Shown here: piece after piece, positions 1-9,273 of the stretch
Position numbering within the stretch: the first letter of the stretch is position 1
Layout: each line of letters starts with the position of its first letter
From: Smittium culicis
Taxonomy: Eukaryota > Kickxellomycota > Harpellomycetes > Harpellales > Legeriomycetaceae
Assembly: GCA_001970855.1 (NCBI GenBank)
Contig: LSSN01000336.1
Span: 1-17,102, forward strand
DNA length: 17,102 nucleotides
Direction: 5' to 3'
Notes under the pieces: generated by a model
The model's database searches: none
Told to the model about the DNA's origin: nothing
The model's input: only the letters and a program-made list of their open reading frames with translations
Position numbers and translations under genes: made by a program

Positions 1-312
1 AAATATAGCGAGAAGTAAGCTTGAATTTTCAGAGCATTAAATCGATTGATTATTCGCGTTATAAGTTAATAAGCGTAGCCAATAATGTAAATGATTTATA
101 CCTAAATTACGTGAAATAAATAAATTTACAGCAAAGTTAAAAGGAGTAAATATTTCTTATAGCAATTTAAATGCTATATACATTTATTTGATTTTTTATA
201 TTACAACAATCCACACTATGCTAACGAAAACTTTAACTTTTAAAGTCTAATTTGTAGAACATCCATTCGATTTTATAAATTATTAATAAAGCAAAATAAA
301 TAAACCATTTCT
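1..312. other. Upstream intergenic region of the NRDE2-like gene
   Basis: This stretch is very AT-rich and has no convincing coding frame on either strand. It presumably carries the promoter and 5' untranslated region of the gene starting at 313. No clear TATA box or repeat stands out from the AT-rich background. The start at 313 lies in a favourable context (ACCATTTCTATG) after an A-rich leader. Confidence 0.5.
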
Positions 313-3300
313 ATGAACATCAGCGATAGTGAAGATTTTGTCTTTCCCACATTTAACTCGGCGCCCACTTCAAGTAAAGGTAAACCCTTTCATTTAATAA
401 GAATATATCATTTTGTCCTTTTCTTTTATATAAGGAAAAATTTAAAAGTTTTCTTTAATTCTAATAATGATAACTTTTCTTTAATAGATGATAAATCTAT
501 AGCGACTAAAAAATCCAAAAAAATAAGTAAAAAAAAGCTCGATGACTCTAGTAAATCAAAAAAAAAACCAAGTGATAAAAAGTACAAAGAAAAAGAAAAT
601 CTGTCTACTTCATCGAGCCTTGTAAATTACAACTATAAAATTCCAGATAACACCCCTCACCATAAAAAGCGCAAAACTGGTAATAAGCTCATCGCTTCAA
701 ATGATATCTTGTCTAAAATAAAAAAATCTGTTAATGAAGGGTTGTGCTATATTGATTCTCGCGGAAAAAAAGAAAACGCGCTCTATGGATATAATAAAGA
801 GTACAGATATTCAAAATATAATTTCAAAAAAGGTATGTAAATTCACGCTTTTAAGTTATTGTTGATTCAAAGCTCCTATTTCAAATTCCGACTAATAACT
901 ACTATCTTTATTTTTTTTATAGATAGAAAGGTCTTAGGAAAAGTAGGATATTTTATTGATAAAGATAGCTACGGCAATAGAAATAATATTTTAGAGCTTT
1001 ATAAACCCTCACGTCGACTAGAAAGATATACTGACATTGATTTAAATTCAATTCATACGGAAAAAGTAATAAGCTTTGTAGATCTTAATAATTCGGAGCC
1101 ATTTAGTTTTGGATCAGAAGACAATTTTATTCCCTTGAACTCTATTCAAAGCGAGACACAGTATAACATAAACAGCTCTACTGAAAATGATATTTTTAAC
1201 TTACAAACACACTTATCGGAAATACAATCTAAACTAGCCAGCGACCCTAATAACATATCACTATGGTTACATTATATCGATAACCAAGATACTTTGACAA
1301 AAATGTCTTATTCTACAGAAAAAAACTCTAAAAATCATATTGCTAGTATTGAGGTCAAAATCTCAATTTGTGAGCGTGCTTTAGCGCTTAATCCCGAAAA
1401 CCTAATTTTACAAGAAAAATATATGACAATGTGCTCGCAAGTATTAAGCCCTTCTGATATATTAACCAGATGGGATCAACTTTTGAATAGAAATTGGCAC
1501 CCGTCACTAGAAAAATTCAAGCTGGATTATTTACAGAGCTTATTCTTTACTTTTTCTGCAATCGAAATGTCTGCCGCATTCAATGAAGCAGTTATCGCCC
1601 TTGAATCCCGAAAGCAGCTATTTCCAAAACATTCTATGCTAATATCATATTATCAGCTTGTCATTATTCAAAGGCTTATTTCGCTATATATCGAGTCTGG
1701 ATATTCTGAGTTAGCAGTAGGGTTATTTCAATCGCTTTTGGAGTGGAATTTTTTTTGTTGTGAATATAAAAGTAAATCTGAAAAATTACACCGATTTGAA
1801 ATGTTTTGGAACTCATTGATGCCAAAAGTTGGAGAAAAGGGAGCTGTGGGCTGGTATCAAACTGAAGAGAAATGTAATAAAGACTCTTCCGTTAGCTCTG
1901 CACTGAAACCTTACAATTTACAGCATGGCTTTATTGATGAAAGCGAAATTACAAAAGAATTTGTTGATATTAAGGATACTTTCTTTAAATTCTCAAACAA
2001 AGATATAGATCAATGGATTAATTTAGAGTTTTATCACTCAACTGTAAACTCTAAACCTCTCGTCTTAATTAGCGAAAATGATTTTAATATTGAAAATAAT
2101 AACAGCTGCAAAGAAAATCATAATGGTTGTAAAGTAGACCCATTCAGCTTTGTTTTGTTTAATGACATCAAGTCTACCTTGGTTGATATGTATTCTGAAA
2201 ATTCCCCCAAAAGTATTATTGTTTTATTTACCAAGATCTTTAAAATCTTTGGAGTAAACTTGCTATCTCAAACTTCCTCTACAAGGGTACCTGAAGTTGA
2301 TAACACAGCCATTGATTATATTGGTTATTTGCATACTGAGACCCAACCCAGCGAAGATCAATTTTTAGATGCTTTTGGTGGACTTTGGATAAACAACAAT
2401 GATTTCTTTAAAACCTTGGACGATATTCCTAATGACCTTAGTAATTCATCAACTCCCAATATAAAGGGACAATTTTCTGAGTTTAGTGATTCAGGCATGG
2501 AGAACAGTTATGAAAATAATGACATTTCTAATAATACTCACATTCATTCGCTAAAAATTAAAGCGTCTAATTGTCCTATTTTGGAAAGTTTTATAGGTTT
2601 TATTAACTATCATAACTTTTCTAGTTCCAATAGCGTTAAAGCATCTAGAAAACCGCATAGTATCATACCATTTGCAGCTTTTTGGGTAAACAGCAATATT
2701 TGCTATAACCCTAATAATCCTTTGTTACCATTTTCAAGGTATTTATTTGGCGATTCCATTGACTAGATTATTATTTTTTATAAATTAGTGAGCATTCGTA
2801 TTTTATAAATTTCGTTTAACCAAATTTCTATATTTTCATTTGCTGCAGAAATATTCTTTACCAGCTGATAAAATTCGGTAAAATAGGCGACGAAATCAAA
2901 GAATGGGCAGCATTAAATTATTTATTGCTTGAATGTTATGAATCACACAAACGTGCTAAAGCAGCTTCTAAGAAAATTTTAGCGCTTTTACCCGAATCAT
3001 GGCTAGTATGGAATACCTATGCGCAGATAGAGCTGTTTTATGAAAACGCGGATCAGGTAAAGTATTTTAAATTTTTTGAATTGAATTGGTGGCATATATA
3101 ATACATTTATATACTAAAAAAATTTGATAAATGCTTATTCAATGGGCTATTTTTTGTAACTATTAGGCTATTAAGGTGTGGAGCGGTGCGCTTTCACGGC
3201 TCGCAATGCAACCAGCAAGTAAACAATCTGTCGCAGTTATTCTATGGCTCAGCTTAATAATGCATTTTATAGAAAGATATGATATTGAATCAGCCAAATG

Positions 3301-4922
3301 TAAAAATCAATTTTTTTATCATTATTGTTAAATTAAAATTGCTATTACTATTACTATAATGAGCTTTATATCTTTCCATTTCCCCAATCTCATTCTAATA
3401 AATAAAAAATTATATATTACTTTAATTATAGGCTGCTTGGTTATTATGCATTATCCAGAGCTTTGGAAAAGTAACTAAAAAACATCCAGCTATATCTAAA
3501 TACTTTTCAATTAGCAATTTTTAAGTTTAGTATTTATGATTTATTCTATTACATATGGCATTTAATAGAAATAAGCCAGAAAGATTTAAGCTTTGATGGA
3601 CTAGATGAATACCTCAAAATGATAAACAAGGTAATAACTTTATATAGATTTCTTTATAAGTTCTGAATTGTTTTTTATTAATAATTGAATTTTTATTACT
3701 AGAGAGTGGAATCAGGATATGTAAAATGGGATAGTAAATATAATTCTTCAGAATGGTTTTCTGGCTTAGTATTATATTCGCTGCACGTTTATTTTTTTAA
3801 AGGAGCAGAAAAGACTATAACAAATAGCTCAAACTTTGATTTATTTGGCGCAGAATTAGTTCTAACTGAGTCATTAAAGCATTTACCTTCAGAAAAAAAA
3901 AACAAAAGCGTGAAAGCCCAGGGGTTATCCTTAGTTAAAGAAGATACTGTTGAGCCTGGTGCAGTAAAAATAGGATTTGAATTGTATGAATTGGTTCAAA
4001 TGCAAATAGCTAGTCTTCATTATTACCATAATTATACTTTCAAGGAGAGGGAATTAAAAGTATCAGGATTTTATAGACCTAAAATTTTGAGAAAAATTCT
4101 TCAAGATAATTTATTAAAATACCCTACTAACTCGTGTTTTTGGGAGATTTTTGTTAAAAGCGAGTCTTCTGCGAGGATGTATAACCGTATTGATAGCTTG
4201 TCACATCAGATATTATCAAAGTAAGAAAACTATTATTATTCAAATTTACGTATAACGATTAATGAATATTTTTAAATAAACAGTAAAAAATTTATAAAAA
4301 TTCTATTTAACTAATTGGACTTTATAGATATTCGGATTTCGGTGTAAATAAAATGATATTACATGCGCAAATAGCATCAAGTTTATCTGATAGCGACCCT
4401 GTATTAGTATTGGACAAATTAAGGTTCTGGTTCGATAGAATATTAAGTTACCCGACTGCTAGCAGATCATCTCGTTTACGTGCAAATTACATAATTTTTG
4501 AGTACCTGGTTTACATAAGAAATTCTAAAGCAGGAGGTATAAGCAAAATTGTTGATGCTAAAGCAGGTGACAAAAAGAGAGTAGTTAGCAAGCTATTATC
4601 GGTTATAGAGGAATCGATAAGACATGTTCCATGGTCAAAAGGTAGTTTAGTTTTTCCACATCTATATTAAGCTTTTTAAAATAGGAAAAAATAAACTGGC
4701 TGAATACATTTTGAATAAATAAGAGCTGCAGACTGGAATTAATAATTATAATTTTATTTTTTGGTAATAAAAAAATATATAGGTATTTTCATATTGGCTA
4801 TGAGGTTAAAAGGGCTCGGCGTCGAAGACATCAACGTTTCCGAACTGTTTAAAATAATGGTAGAAAAAGATCTCAGGTTGTGGAACTCGGTTGAGGAATT
4901 CATACACGAAAAAAAAAAATAA
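313..4922 (+). CDS. NRDE2/Nrl1-family nuclear RNA surveillance protein (10 exons)
   Basis: Exons: 313-379, 488-832, 923-2738, 2849-3056, 3167-3299, 3432-3470, 3515-3630, 3703-4220, 4328-4641 and 4783-4922. All phases agree; the total is 3696 nt, or 1231 residues, close to human NRDE2 (about 1160). Residues 1-105 are low-complexity and rich in Lys and Ser. About 109-165 contains YIDSRGKKENALYGYNKEYR and a later ERYTD, resembling the segment by which NRDE2 binds the MTR4 helicase. From about 245 (DPNNISLWLHYIDNQD) to the end are HAT/TPR-like helical pairs with family hallmarks: DPFSFVLFNDI, FYRPKILRKIL, NRIDSL, HVPWSK and LFKIMVEKDLRLW. Known relatives (human NRDE2, S. pombe Nrl1) act in the nucleus with MTR4/Mtl1 on exosome targeting and splicing of selected transcripts. 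The family is clear. The exon 5/6/7 joins are the least certain, because exon 6 is only 39 nt and intron 6 only 44 nt. A possible poly(A) signal lies at 4998-5003. Confidence 0.88.
380..487 (+). other. Intron 1 of the NRDE2-like gene: in-frame and stop-free
   Basis: The donor is G|GTAAAC at 380, the acceptor TTTAATAG ends at 487, and a branch-like CTAAT sits about 30 nt before it. The intron is 108 nt, a multiple of three without stops, so retention would add 36 hydrophobic, Phe/Ile-rich residues. An alternative donor, GTAAAG at 374, also preserves the frame. Removing it joins a Ser/Pro-rich N-terminus to the Lys-rich region, which reads more like the family than the retained form. Confidence 0.7.
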
Positions 4923-5146
4923 AAAAATTAAAATGAATAACTAGCAGATTTTTTTTTTTTAAAGCTTTTATATGAAGTACTTTATTTATCGATTCAAAAT
5001 AAAAAGATATTTGTGGCCATGAATTTACCAATTCATACTAGATCTTTATTTCAGTAAAAGTTAAAAAGATAAAAAAAAAATTCTTGAAAGGCGATTAGGT
5101 TGGATATATTTTTAATTGTTATTTTCGTTGAGTGTATAGAAACAAG
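4923..5146. other. Convergent 3' intergenic spacer
   Basis: This 224-bp spacer lies between the 3' ends of the NRDE2-like gene (+) and the complex I subunit gene (-). It contains several A or T runs (for example 4949-4960) and AATAAA at 4998-5003 on the + strand. It probably serves as the shared termination and polyadenylation region. No other gene is seen. Confidence 0.5.
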
Positions 5147-5608
5147 TTAATCTTCGTAACCAAAAGTTGGTCTTCTAGCGCGATTTGGGACTATAAAAAA
5201 ATGAGGCGTATATGATATAATAGGTAAATTCATAAATAGTTCAAGAATGGAAAGATATTAGTTAGGGATAGTAAAAATAGTAATTACGTGGGTATGATTT
5301 GGGTACAGGTTCTGGTCTTACATGACCTAGTTTTTTGCTGATTGGGGGTGTAGCTAATACAGCGATTGGGCCTATAAAGGAAAAGAATATATATATAAAG
5401 GAATTTTTATTTATTTTTTTTTTAAACAAAAAAGTAAGTATATATTATAATGTATATCGAATTGGAATTTTGAAATGAGGAGAGATTAAGATAAAAGTAG
5501 TGGTAATTAATAGAGAAACAAAGAGGATGGCGTACCTGAAAAGCCAAAGATGACGCCCCAAGCAGCAAAAGGGTATTCGAAAGCTTTTGATCTAATGTAC
5601 TTGAACAT
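5147..5608 (-). CDS. Mitochondrial complex I 9.5 kDa / NDUFA3-like subunit (3 exons)
   Basis: Minus-strand exons: 5608-5536 (start ATG at 5608), 5371-5288 and 5190-5147 (stop TAA at 5149-5147). Introns are 164 and 97 bp with donors GTACGC and GTAATT and acceptors TATAG. Phases are 1 and 1, giving 66 residues, the usual size of this subunit. The N-terminus MFKYIRSKAFEYPFAAWGVI leads into a single membrane segment (about 14-34, ending GFSGPIAVLATPP). A short polar tail carries VRPEPVPKSYP and ends in PNRARRPTFGYED. The fungal 9.5 kDa subunit, homologue of animal NDUFA3, is a one-helix accessory subunit in the membrane arm of NADH:ubiquinone oxidoreductase in the mitochondrial inner membrane. 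The identification rests on remembered family pattern; the exact phase fit and the conserved tail make it strong. No exon is long enough to be noticed as an ORF. Confidence 0.85.
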
Positions 5609-6062
5609 ATCGTGATGAGCTAGTTATTACTTATTTCAAAGGAATTGGTATTTTTTGTTTTTTTTTTTTTCCCTGTTATAATCGGCAGTTAACAGAATAT
5701 TAACAAAGATAGACAATTTAAAAGGGCGGGACTTTGCAAGCTTGGTAAAAAAAAAAAAAACGCAGGTTTATTGATGCGCACTATAATATCTCACAGGATA
5801 ATAATTAAAACCTAGCCTTTATGGTGATGATAAGCCAGCAGGCATATTCCTCCAATAAAATGGATGAACTCTCTGTTGTACCATGCTATGATAGGCTTTA
5901 AGGCTAAATATTGATGTTATTGGATTGAATGTAATTAAATATTTGTATGCCAATAGTCGGTCGTATTTATGATAAAGCTGGGATTAAGTGCCCAAATCAA
6001 ATTTTATAATCTGGTGTGCATAATTATATTGGGAGGAGGAAGAGGGGGAGGGGTTATATTGG
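5609..6062. other. Intergenic region upstream of the complex I gene
   Basis: This is 454 bp between two minus-strand genes. It should hold the promoter of the complex I subunit gene and the 3' region of the next gene. It contains an A14 run near 5747-5760, a T13 run near 5658-5670, the purine tract 6031-6054, and AATAAA on the minus strand near 5770 (ATCAATAAACC). A minus-strand stretch 5903-5812 could be read as an alternative terminal exon of the neighbouring gene (see that entry). Confidence 0.4.
6031..6054 (+). repeat. 24-bp homopurine G/A tract
   Basis: An uninterrupted purine run made of GGG, GG, GG, GGGGG and GGGG blocks separated by A or AAGA. It is the most G-rich stretch of the window, in otherwise very AT-rich intergenic DNA. 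On the minus strand it is a pure C/T tract. It could form a triplex or a two-layer G-quadruplex, or act as a polypyrimidine promoter element; no function is demonstrated. Confidence 0.5.
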
Positions 6063-7245
6063 CTAGATAATAGAATCATCTGTACAACAGGAAGCCTCGA
6101 TTAAGAGCGCAGAAAACTGGAATAAGAAGCGCCTTAATTCCTCTATTTGATGCTCTTTCAATTTCTCAAAATTCTGATTATTACGTTCTATTAAGTTCTT
6201 CAATCCTATACAATAAGCAAGTATTCCGTTTTAACCCTTTCTTTTGGGGATAATTACAGTATTTTTATCTACAAGGTATAGCTAAATACGCTGGAAATTG
6301 GTAGCTTTATTCGTAATTTTGGGCGAATATTGGTGTACTTTTATCTATCAACAAGTGATAAATTTAGTTAATTATTCACTGGGGGATCAACTAAATTAAT
6401 TTATCAAAGATTATTGATGCGAGCGAGTTACCGAGGCAATTTTAAATGTCATTCGGGAGATTTCAGCGTATAAGATTTGGTAAACTGCCATCACCCAATA
6501 AAAAAGAATAAAATTTTTTTCCAACAAAAAACTATAAACTGGTATTAAAATTCTGTTCTGTAACTAAGTAACCAACACCCTTTAAATGTAAAATTAAAAT
6601 ACCATTATACTGAAATGAAAGTGTATACTTAGTTTAGAATCTATTAGGATGGTGTGAATCATAAATTTAATGTAAAATGGTTCAGTTTTGATGAAATAAC
6701 CTAGAATATTTTGAAGTAAACATAATCACAGAAAAACCAAATTTTGAATGAAATTGCTGATTTTGGGTGATATTACCAAGCTTTGTATTTCGTCACTGGG
6801 TTTTTTGTTTACATATAATCCAGCCCGATCAGCAATGTTATCAATCGCCCCAATATATATATGTATGTATATCTAAGGATGCTGGTGATTCTGGGCGAAG
6901 AGATCGCTTTGCTTCAGCTTAATGCTTATTTTAGTGATACATTTGAAAATTCTTGTGCACTGTTTACAGAGTAGAAATGTATTAATGTTAACTTGCTTAG
7001 TGTATCAATACGCTTTTGTTGCTGGGTAATGATGACTTGATCAATTTTATACACTATAACTCAATAGGACTATTAAGAACTTCCCTTCATTCAGGATCTC
7101 GCGTATTTACTTTTCCTGTTTCTAATAGGGAATAAAACTGATAAGAAAAGCTCCTAAGAAAACCCGTAACGTTATTTGCTAGCAATATTATTTGGAAATT
7201 GGACTTAGGTGAACTGATTGGCTTATGAGGCAAACCATTTGGCAT
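6063..7245 (-). CDS. Probable six-exon gene, small helical protein of unknown identity
   Basis: Phase-consistent minus-strand exons: 7245-7111 (ATG at 7245), 7021-6941, 6872-6777, 6563-6432, 6344-6290 and 6205-6063 (stop TAG). They sum to 642 nt, or 213 residues. Donors are GTAAAT, GTATCA, GTAATA, GTAACT and GTATTT; acceptors are CAG or TAG. Exon 1 encodes 45 residues from MPNGLPHKPISSP through an LLANNVTGFLRSF helix to YSLLETGK. Exon 3 contains AIDNIADRAGLYVNKKPSDE. The last exon is a charged amphipathic helix (LIERNQNFEKLKEHQIEELR). Exons 1, 3 and 6 look most like coding sequence; the exon 3/4 join is weakest, and a separate gene could begin at ATG 6491. An alternative last intron (donor GTACAG at 6085) would lead to an exon 5903-5812 with a short hydrophobic tail. 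I do not recognise the family. The layout of short helices ending in a coiled coil faintly recalls small Mediator subunits such as MED30, but that is speculation. Confidence 0.45.
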
Positions 7246-8035
7246 TATTCTCTAAACCGAATTTATTGATAAAAGTAAAGCTATGCGAATCAGAATGATT
7301 TCAATCCAAGAAAAAGAACAAAAGATCTATGAAATCTATTCACTTGAAAATTTAGCGAAGAATGCAGCACTATGCAAATTTTGTATACAAAGAAAACCCC
7401 ATTACATACATGGGAGCTTTGTTCTTTTCTTTTCTTTTCATTTCTTTTTTTTTCTCTTGTTATGTTTCTATCGCGTAACGGCTGAGAACCACCACGCTTG
7501 AGTCGCAAATGAAGTTCATGGTTTTTAGGTTATTTGATAGACATAGTTAACAAGTTGAAGGTGAGATGAATTAAATAGCTCCAAGTAAGCTTTAGTTCTA
7601 TTGTTACGAATGTGATATAAATAAATTCTATGAACAAGTAATATAGCAAGCGAATGGAAATCGAGCAATGTTTGAGATTACTAGAAAGTTTTATTTTTTT
7701 TGGTTTTTTGTATGAACGATTTATGGTGAATAGGACAGCTTTTCGTTTTTGTTGAGGAAAGTTAGGAACGTGAAGTCTGAAATCGATGCTCTTATAATTT
7801 TTTATTTTACTTTTTTTTGACGAACCAAATACCGACTCGTAAATTATTCGCTGAGAATATCTAGTCTGTCACTTGATTTTCCAAACAGTCACTGATAAGC
7901 CATATCAATATTTCCATTTACAGTCTAACGCTGAGTAACAACGGAATTGCTAATAAATTTTAGGACCGAGTAAACTCGTTTAAAGATTGCTGTTCTAAAT
8001 TATCTATCTATCACATTGTTCAGATTTGATATTAT
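7246..8035. other. Intergenic region between divergent candidate genes
   Basis: A 790-bp AT-rich stretch lies upstream of the minus-strand gene (start 7245) and of the + strand candidate at 8036. It includes a pyrimidine-rich TTTTC-repeat tract around 7421-7456. The longest frames (+ 7283-7501 and - 7508-7290) run through this low-complexity tract and lack support. No RNA gene is apparent. The left arm of a 15-bp inverted repeat sits at 7990-8004. Confidence 0.4.
7421..7456 (+). repeat. Pyrimidine-rich TTTTC simple repeat
   Basis: Three or more TTTTC units run into TTTC and a T9 block, giving a nearly pure T/C tract about 35 nt long. It lies about 180 bp upstream of the minus-strand start at 7245, where it appears as an A/G tract. 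It could be a dA:dT-like nucleosome-depleting promoter element or simple microsatellite drift. Confidence 0.55.
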
Positions 8036-8183
8036 ATGATAAAGGCTTTATTGGGCATAGCAACAAACTCCGTTTTGCTAACAGCCTTAGTGAAGTAAAC
8101 ACACGTATCAAAAGCGTAGAATGTAGTAATTGAAATCAAACCTTTTCAAAATACTGCAATATGAAAAGGATAATTTAGAACAG
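7990..8183. repeat. 15-bp perfect inverted repeat with nested hairpins
   Basis: CTGTTCTAAATTATC at 7990-8004 is repeated in exact inverse orientation at 8169-8183, 164 bp apart. Nested inside are AAGGCT at 8042-8047 paired with AGCCTT at 8083-8088, and CCTTTTCA paired with TGAAAAGG just before the right arm. A further CTAATAA/TTATTAG hairpin lies at about 8270-8300. No matching terminal repeats or target duplications were seen beyond the 15 bp, so a MITE-type element is not established. Confidence 0.5.
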
Positions 8184-8611
8184 TAGCTCTCTCGAACGTT
8201 ATAGCAATAATTATATAGTTGGCTAACCGAAATAGTAACTAAAAGATCGCTTATGAGGTTGTCTAAGCCTCTAATAAATGATGAATGTAATTATTAGTGG
8301 AGAAGGAAAATTGTCGAGACAAATTCCGTTTTAGATCTAAATTTTATCACTTTCTAGTTCATCAGACGACTTGCGCTGCTACCCAAAATCGCGTGACGTG
8401 ATTTATAAGGTGGGCCATACACTTAATCCTGTTTCAAGTGCGCCTCAGAAAGTTGATGTAAGGAATACGATTATGATTTAGCCATGCTTTTTAACCCAAA
8501 CTTTCCATTAAAGTAGCAATAAATTCATAATAGCTTATAGCACACTAGAAGATAACTGCCGCTATATTTATGGAGTTAGTCGGATCAACTATCTGCTCAA
8601 ATAGCGTGTAA
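8036..8611 (+). CDS. Candidate small secreted protein (3 exons), uncertain
   Basis: A phase-consistent model is ATG 8036-8094, 8358-8457 and 8549-8611 (stop TAA), giving 73 residues. Donors are GTAAAC and GTAAGG; both acceptors are CTAG. Exon 1 is a hydrophobic signal-peptide-like segment (MIKALLGIATNSVLLTALV). Exon 2 is unusually GC-rich for the area and reads SSDDLRCYPKSRDVIYKVGH and onward, with a YKVGHTLNP stretch. Exon 3 reads KITAAIFMELVGSTIC. The arrangement of signal peptide, Cys and short beta-like strands would suit a small secreted or cell-wall protein, but I recognise no family. The first intron (263 bp) is longer than others here, and exon 3 may instead be spliced at GTAAAA (8608). 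On the opposite strand the same area also has short open stretches, so this may be chance or a decayed gene. Confidence 0.28.
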
Positions 8612-9191
8612 AAAAGTTGAAAACAGATCTGATAGGCTGATAATCGTTGAGAAACTAAGGCGAATAGATGTTTTAATTGGGCACAAATTTATCGGGTTAC
8701 TGTTGAGATTTCGTTTTTTTTTTTTTGGATCTGATTCGACACAAACTCGATCTTTGATGATAAGCTTTTAAAATTAGTAATTTTAATATTTTATTGGAAT
8801 ACACAGGGCGCAATTCATCTACCCAAATAATTGATTAAAACTGCCCCCTAGTCAATTAACTATTATTACAGTACTCTAAACAATGTTGTATAAATACTCT
8901 GGCCAAGCTTAATACTTGGTCTCATTCTACTTCAAGGTCCTAACTTATTCCCCTTTATACCACTTATTAGTACAATATACTCTGCTTCCAAATACATATT
9001 TTTTTGTTTATTTATATCCGAGTCACCCGGTCTGCCACTGCTTACAACTCGCGATATAAAAGACACTATACTTGAACTTTAACTTAGCCTACACTAACCA
9101 AAACTATTGTAAATTCTAATTCTGCTAATCTAATTGTATTTAATTGCTCATAAAAGCCCTGTATTTATTCTTTCATTCTCGCAACTCAAGT
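8612..9191 (+). promoter_or_regulatory. Upstream region of the P5B ATPase gene with TATA-like box
   Basis: This 580-bp stretch shows no supported gene. TATAAAAG at 9055-9062 lies 130 bp before the ATPase start codon and is the best core-promoter candidate. Between it and the ATG the sequence becomes C/T- and A/C-rich, as expected for an untranslated leader. A T12 run sits near 8715-8726. Confidence 0.45.
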
Positions 9192-9273
9192 ATGATCACA
9201 AAGAGAATATTTACTTTATTGACATGTATTTTTCTGCCATCGCTTACGAACTCTGCGCCAGTTTTCAATATAG
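9192..9273 (+). other. Exon 1 of the P5B ATPase: signal peptide exon
   Basis: The exon encodes 27 residues plus one base, almost entirely a signal peptide: a basic start (ITKR), a hydrophobic core and a likely cleavage near NSA|PV. Its donor GTATTT at 9274 joins in phase 1 to TCAACGAT at 9365 after a CTAG acceptor. Without this exon the downstream frame has no ATG before the cysteine-rich region, which supports the choice of start. An upstream in-frame ATG at 9144 would bury the signal peptide and is less likely. Confidence 0.8.

Noticed and set aside
3432..3520. Alternative reading of exon 6 as AAWLLCIIQSFGKVTKKHPA
   Set aside because: It needs exon 5 to end in phase 0, but its only good donors (3300, 3327) leave phase 1, and the frame runs into a stop without a usable donor. 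The microexon path fits both sides.
6074..6243. Plus-strand open frame of about 56 codons reading through ALIPLFDALSISQNSDYYVL
   Set aside because: It looked protein-like (briefly suggestive of CLEC16A-type proteins) but is antisense to the charged-helix exon 6205-6063. The minus-strand reading has a matching acceptor, phase and stop.
6355..6406. Imperfect palindrome GATAAATTTAGTT ... AACTAAATTAATTTATC
   Set aside because: The stem needs a multi-base bulge, is almost purely A/T, and lies inside a predicted intron; not convincing beyond AT-rich background.
7283..7508. Overlapping 72-codon frames on both strands around 7283-7508
   Set aside because: Half of each is the TTTTC low-complexity tract, the products show no family features, and the region sits directly upstream of the better-supported minus-strand start at 7245.
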